Shown piece after piece: positions 60,661-64,000 of a DNA stretch of 64,000 nt. The stretch is from assembly GCF_000474745.1 (NCBI RefSeq), contig NZ_ASJR01000014.1, positions 1 through 64,000 on the forward strand, given 5' to 3'. Origin of the DNA: Chitinivibrio alkaliphilus ACht1. Its GTDB lineage: Bacteria; Fibrobacterota; Chitinivibrionia; Chitinivibrionales; Chitinivibrionaceae. A model generated the notes under the pieces. That model was not told the DNA's origin. It worked only from the letters and a program-made list of their open reading frames with translations, and did no database searches. Every line of letters starts with the position of its first letter. Positions within the stretch are counted from its first letter, which is position 1. Position numbers and translations under genes: made by a program.

Positions 60661-62127
60661 ATGCGAAAACTTATCTTGAAAAATTCCTTCTTTTCCGTAA
60701 CACAGATGCTTCTGAAAATGGCCTTCCTGTTCATTCTGTACCGTATAATTTACAGAGAACTGGGGGTGGAAGAGCTGGGGCTTTGGTCTCTCACCTATGC
60801 CTTTCTCTCATTTCTTGATTATGCATCACTGGGGATTCCCGGTGGTATTGTAAAGTTTGTGGCACAGTATGCAGCCCGAAAAAAATATACAGAGTGTTCG
60901 GAGCTGGTGCAGACTTCAATTATGATGATGTTTGGCCTTAGCTGTATGGCCTTACTCATTGGATATCCCATCGTTCGTCTCTTACTGCTTCAGCTTGTGG
61001 ACAGTGACACGACGCTTCTTTTAGAACTATTGAATTTGGGCGCCATCGCCTTCATACTACAAATGATTTACAACTCCTATGTATCTGTCTATGACGGGTT
61101 TAATCAGATTTACCGGCGTAATATTGTGAGTATGGTAGGTGAAACAATTCACTTTATTCTCTCCATAGTATTCATATTTCGTTTTGGGATTATCGGTGTG
61201 GTGTATGCTAAAATTATTGAACACCTGATTATACTCATTGGTGCTGTTTTTGTTATTCCCACATTTTTTAAAGAGATGCCCTATATTCCCCGGGTATTTA
61301 AGGCAAAATACCTTCGTGAAATCTTGGGGTATAGTCTTCATTTTAAGGTGGCGGGGCTTATGGCATCCCTTGTTAATCCCCTTTTGCGGGCACTGATAAA
61401 CCATTACGGTGGGCTGGGTCTGGTGGGGTATTATGAAATGGCACAAAAATTAGTGCATAAATTTTCCCGTTTGGTTGCTGTGGCGCTGCAGTCTCTTTTT
61501 CCCACTATTGCTGCGTTAAAAGAGACCGATCCTGATAAAATGTATACGGTATACACCATGGTTTTTCGTGTGATACTTTCTGCGGTATATCCGGCAATGC
61601 TTTTGTTTGGTTTTGCGGCTCCCTTTATTTCACTTGTCTGGCTTGGGGAAATGAGCATCATCTTTTCCGCCCTTGTTGTTGTGTTGAGTATCACTTACGG
61701 CAGCGAAATTATAAAGTTTCCCGCCCGGCTCTGTATGTTTGGGTTGGGGGAGCTGAAATGGATTCAGATCACTAATGGTATTACCCTCGCCCTTGTGACT
61801 TTTTTGGGGAGCGTCGGCGGTGTTTTTTTTGACGGTGTTGGGGTTGTTGCTGGTACCAGCATTGCCCTGTTTATCTCCTTTAATCTCTTAACAGTGGTGT
61901 TTCACAGAATACACCATATACCCCTTTTCTCTCTTATTTCTCTTAAAACAAAACTGGTATATCTTTTTCTCGGAATACTGTATATTCTCCTGGTACATTT
62001 GTATAGAGGCTCCTTCGGAGACTATTTTCTTACACTGTACGGGGGTATTGGCACAACAGCTCTTATTTTAGTTGTTGCGGGAGCACATAAGGATATGCGT
62101 ATGCTTATACAGGGGAAAAAAGCATGA
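60661..62127 (+). CDS. wzx: Wzx-type lipid-linked oligosaccharide flippase
   Basis: The 488-residue protein has 12-14 membrane segments and opens LILKNSFFSVTQMLLKMAFL, with the MATE/MOP-flippase pattern (YGGLGLVGYYEMAQKLVHKF near ~250, PTIAALKETDPDKMYTVYTM near ~285). It belongs to the polysaccharide-biosynthesis flippases that move undecaprenyl-linked repeat units across the inner membrane. The last four bases overlap the next gene. Low identity to named Wzx members is usual for the family. Confidence 0.85.
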   Translation: MRKLILKNSFFSVTQMLLKMAFLFILYRIIYRELGVEELGLWSLTYAFLSFLDYASLGIPGGIVKFVAQYAARKKYTECSELVQTSIMMMFGLSCMALLIGYPIVRLLLLQLVDSDTTLLLELLNLGAIAFILQMIYNSYVSVYDGFNQIYRRNIVSMVGETIHFILSIVFIFRFGIIGVVYAKIIEHLIILIGAVFVIPTFFKEMPYIPRVFKAKYLREILGYSLHFKVAGLMASLVNPLLRALINHYGGLGLVGYYEMAQKLVHKFSRLVAVALQSLFPTIAALKETDPDKMYTVYTMVFRVILSAVYPAMLLFGFAAPFISLVWLGEMSIIFSALVVVLSITYGSEIIKFPARLCMFGLGELKWIQITNGITLALVTFLGSVGGVFFDGVGVVAGTSIALFISFNLLTVVFHRIHHIPLFSLISLKTKLVYLFLGILYILLVHLYRGSFGDYFLTLYGGIGTTALILVVAGAHKDMRMLIQGKKA

Positions 62128-63452
62128 TACCGCTCGGGTTGTTTTTTGTTTCTATTGCCCTGCTTTTGCAAAACAAACGCAAAGAAGCCGTTCTGTTTTT
62201 CCTGTTTTATGCAACGGGGGGAATGGGATTTCTTGGTCATGGTTACTCTTTTGCCGGAGTATCCTTTCGGTCAACAGATCTTGCCATCGGATTTATCTTG
62301 TGTCTGACCATACAATCTCTCTTCTGGTATAAAATGGGAGTTGCACGTCGTAGTGCAAGTCCCCCTATTCTTGGATTGTGGAAGTTGTTTGTTGGCTATC
62401 TTGTTGTATTGATCTTCATTGATCAATTATTTGATGCCCCCTCCCTGTCTGATACCTATCGTATGATGCGGCAGTGGATTATCCTGTCCGTCCTGTTTCT
62501 CATACCGATTTTATCGCCGCAGGAGCAGCGGTGGTGTATAGAAAAGGTGGTGCTTCTTACCATGATTCAGCTCTTTTTCTTTTTTATGCAGCCCGTCGTC
62601 GGTTATGAAATATCTCAAGGGATAACGCGGATTAATGAGTTTGGATCGGGCTTTTTACGGTATATAAATTTTCCCACCTACTGGCCGGTGGCTCTCTGGT
62701 ATTTTGCCTTTCACCCATCCCTCTCACCAAACAAGAAAATTGCTGGTGTCACATGGGTTCTTGTGACTCTTTCCATAACCCTGTCCCGTTCTCTCTATGG
62801 CACTATTACCCTTGGTGTTTTTCTGTATGGAATGCTTTTTCTTCCCACTGCCCAAAAAATAAAACTCTTTCTGGTTTTCCTTATTATTGCAGCAGGACTT
62901 CTTTCCTTTCCCCCCTTACGAAACCGCCTTGCTACCGGTTTTGATGAAATAGAGTATATCATGGCCTATGACGGCGATATTGAAGCCTTGCGTGGACGGG
63001 GGAATATGACCTTTCGCACCATACACTTTATTGAACGGTTTCAGTATCTTTCCACGTCCCCCCGTCTTTTTCTCTTTGGCCTCGGCTTTATTCATGAGCA
63101 AAGCATGACGGATCAGATCTTTACGGTGGGGCTTCTTGATGAACGAAATAATGTTATCCAGCTGGATACAGGGGATATCGCCTGGTCACTTATTCTTATC
63201 CGTTTTGGTATGCTGGGGGTTGTTTTCGTGATACTTTTAAATATAACCATGATACGGTTTTTCTGGAAACACCGTACACGCCATTTTGGAAAGATCGGCT
63301 TTGTGTACTGCGCCTCTACATTTATCACAAGCCTTGCTTATCCGGAAATGGCCCGGGCAAGCTATTATATAGTACCTTTTATTATGATATCATACTTGCA
63401 TAACACGAGGAATATCGATGAAGAAAATAGTCCATCTCCTCTTCTCTCTTAA
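62124..63452 (+). CDS. wzy: O-antigen/capsule polymerase or ligase-like membrane protein (Wzy)
   Basis: The 442-residue protein has ~11 hydrophobic segments and a large hydrophilic loop (~275-345, FDEIEYIMAYDGDIEALRGR), where the Wzy_C/O-antigen ligase family has its periplasmic catalytic loop. It begins at ATG 62124, overlapping wzx by 4 bases, and its end overlaps the glycosyltransferase by 34. Polymerases are too diverse for a firm call; position next to wzx favours Wzy over WaaL. Arginine RGRGNMTFR in the loop is consistent with catalytic arginines of this group. Confidence 0.7.
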   Translation: MIPLGLFFVSIALLLQNKRKEAVLFFLFYATGGMGFLGHGYSFAGVSFRSTDLAIGFILCLTIQSLFWYKMGVARRSASPPILGLWKLFVGYLVVLIFIDQLFDAPSLSDTYRMMRQWIILSVLFLIPILSPQEQRWCIEKVVLLTMIQLFFFFMQPVVGYEISQGITRINEFGSGFLRYINFPTYWPVALWYFAFHPSLSPNKKIAGVTWVLVTLSITLSRSLYGTITLGVFLYGMLFLPTAQKIKLFLVFLIIAAGLLSFPPLRNRLATGFDEIEYIMAYDGDIEALRGRGNMTFRTIHFIERFQYLSTSPRLFLFGLGFIHEQSMTDQIFTVGLLDERNNVIQLDTGDIAWSLILIRFGMLGVVFVILLNITMIRFFWKHRTRHFGKIGFVYCASTFITSLAYPEMARASYYIVPFIMISYLHNTRNIDEENSPSPLLS

Positions 63453-64000
63453 TACGGGAGGAACAGAAAATATGGTGGTTGATATTTGCAACTGCCAAGT
63501 AGAGTATGCTCAGGTTTATCTGATAATAATTCATGATTCAATTAATCAAATGGTTTTATCTCAACTTTCTGACAAGGTGAATTTAATATGCTTAAAAGAA
63601 AAACCTCCTACTAAAATTCCTTTTTTTGTGTTTGGTCTATGGCTCAGGCTTTTTAAACTGCGTCCAGATATACTTCACCTCCATAATCGAATGAGCTTAA
63701 AACTGTTTCCTCATTTTACTAAGAGATTTATTAAAACGATACAGTTTACCTTTCACACAACAGGAATTGCACCTGGGAGAGATGTTTTAAGAGTTGATAG
63801 CTGTTTTTCAATTTCGAATGCAGTTCGTAATGAACTCATTGGACGAACTGGTATCGATTCAACCGTTATCTACAATGGGATTGCTGTTGGTTCTATTCCG
63901 TGTAGAAATGTACGTAATGCACCAGAAAAAACATTTAAGATTGTTCAGGTTGGAAGAGTCGATTTTTCCATTAAGGGGCAGGACATTCTCTTAAAAGCCG
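63419..64000 (+). CDS. GT4-type glycosyltransferase, N-terminal part, runs off window
   Basis: From ATG 63419 (GAGG eight bases upstream) the frame stays open for 194 codons to the edge. The N-terminus VHLLFSLNTGGTENMVVD has the GG-x-E motif of GT-B family 4, then ILHLHNRMSLKL, and VGRVDFSIKGQDILLKA starts the second Rossmann half. The C-terminal catalytic part lies outside. It would add a sugar to the lipid-linked repeat unit on the cytoplasmic side. The gene is more AT-rich (a 60-base sample is 25% GC) than wzy just before it (43% in a like sample), so it may have come by transfer. Confidence 0.88.

Overview
The window looks like a chromosomal segment of a free-living, diderm, probably flagellated and anaerobic or oxygen-sensitive bacterium of moderate GC. 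Signs are superoxide reductase plus PerR, outer-membrane barrels, lipoproteins, a Wzx/Wzy-type surface polysaccharide locus, a FlhB-like/FliK-like gene pair, and a TIGR02147-type regulator paired with a lipoprotein. TIGR02147 proteins are known chiefly from Fibrobacter and relatives, so I infer a member of Fibrobacterota, perhaps the motile Chitinivibrionia. There is no rRNA here to prove it.

Layout. 1-3838 (-): 5'-terminal part of a giant secreted protein with a lysozyme-like motif pair and repeated ~224-residue modules. 4096-8918 (-): RND exporter, then a peroxide/superoxide defence operon perR-prx-dfx with a PerR-type palindrome, then a YitT-like membrane protein. 9056-10021: two tRNAs around a zinc-ribbon coiled-coil gene. 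10061-13400: YgiQ radical SAM protein, phosphoesterase and FHA protein. 13489-17022 (+): envelope and flagella-linked genes ending in a FliK-like/FlhB-like pair. 17138-20651 (+): a partner-switching module (anti-sigma-type ATPase, STAS-ATPase fusion, STAS protein) and a periplasmic TPR protein. 20722-23916 (+): mtnA, a class II aldolase and mtnP (methylthioadenosine salvage, probably the DHAP shunt) plus a methyltransferase. 24060-28474 (+): carAB. 28526-32294: secreted protein, flippase-like membrane protein, and a Na/phosphate cotransporter behind four 11-bp-spaced Pho-box-like repeats. 32295-33822: accessory scar with a broken transposase, repeats and an AT-rich orphan gene.

33823-37952 (-): a tightly overlapping operon of FMN-binding protein, His-rich barrel, MacB/LolD-type ATPase and permease, and OB-fold lipoprotein, with a Cys/His-rich secreted protein just upstream. 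I do not recognise it as a described system and rate it the best candidate for novelty. 38168-41812 (-): arsenic operon arsR, GAPDH, arsJ, acr3. 42191-43744 (-): hybrid kinase. 44094-46456 (+): TIGR02147 regulator and lipoprotein. 46505: tRNA-Arg(CCT). 46770-50950 (-): multidomain hybrid kinase with an HD-GYP response regulator. 51194-51974 (+): SLOG-fold protein and an unknown protein. 51971-64000: surface polysaccharide locus (WcaJ-type transferase, SLBB exporter, tyrosine autokinase, a frameshifted tyrosine phosphatase, barrel protein, wecB, wecC, wzx, wzy, glycosyltransferase running off the edge).

All assignments come from reading motifs by eye; no database search was run.
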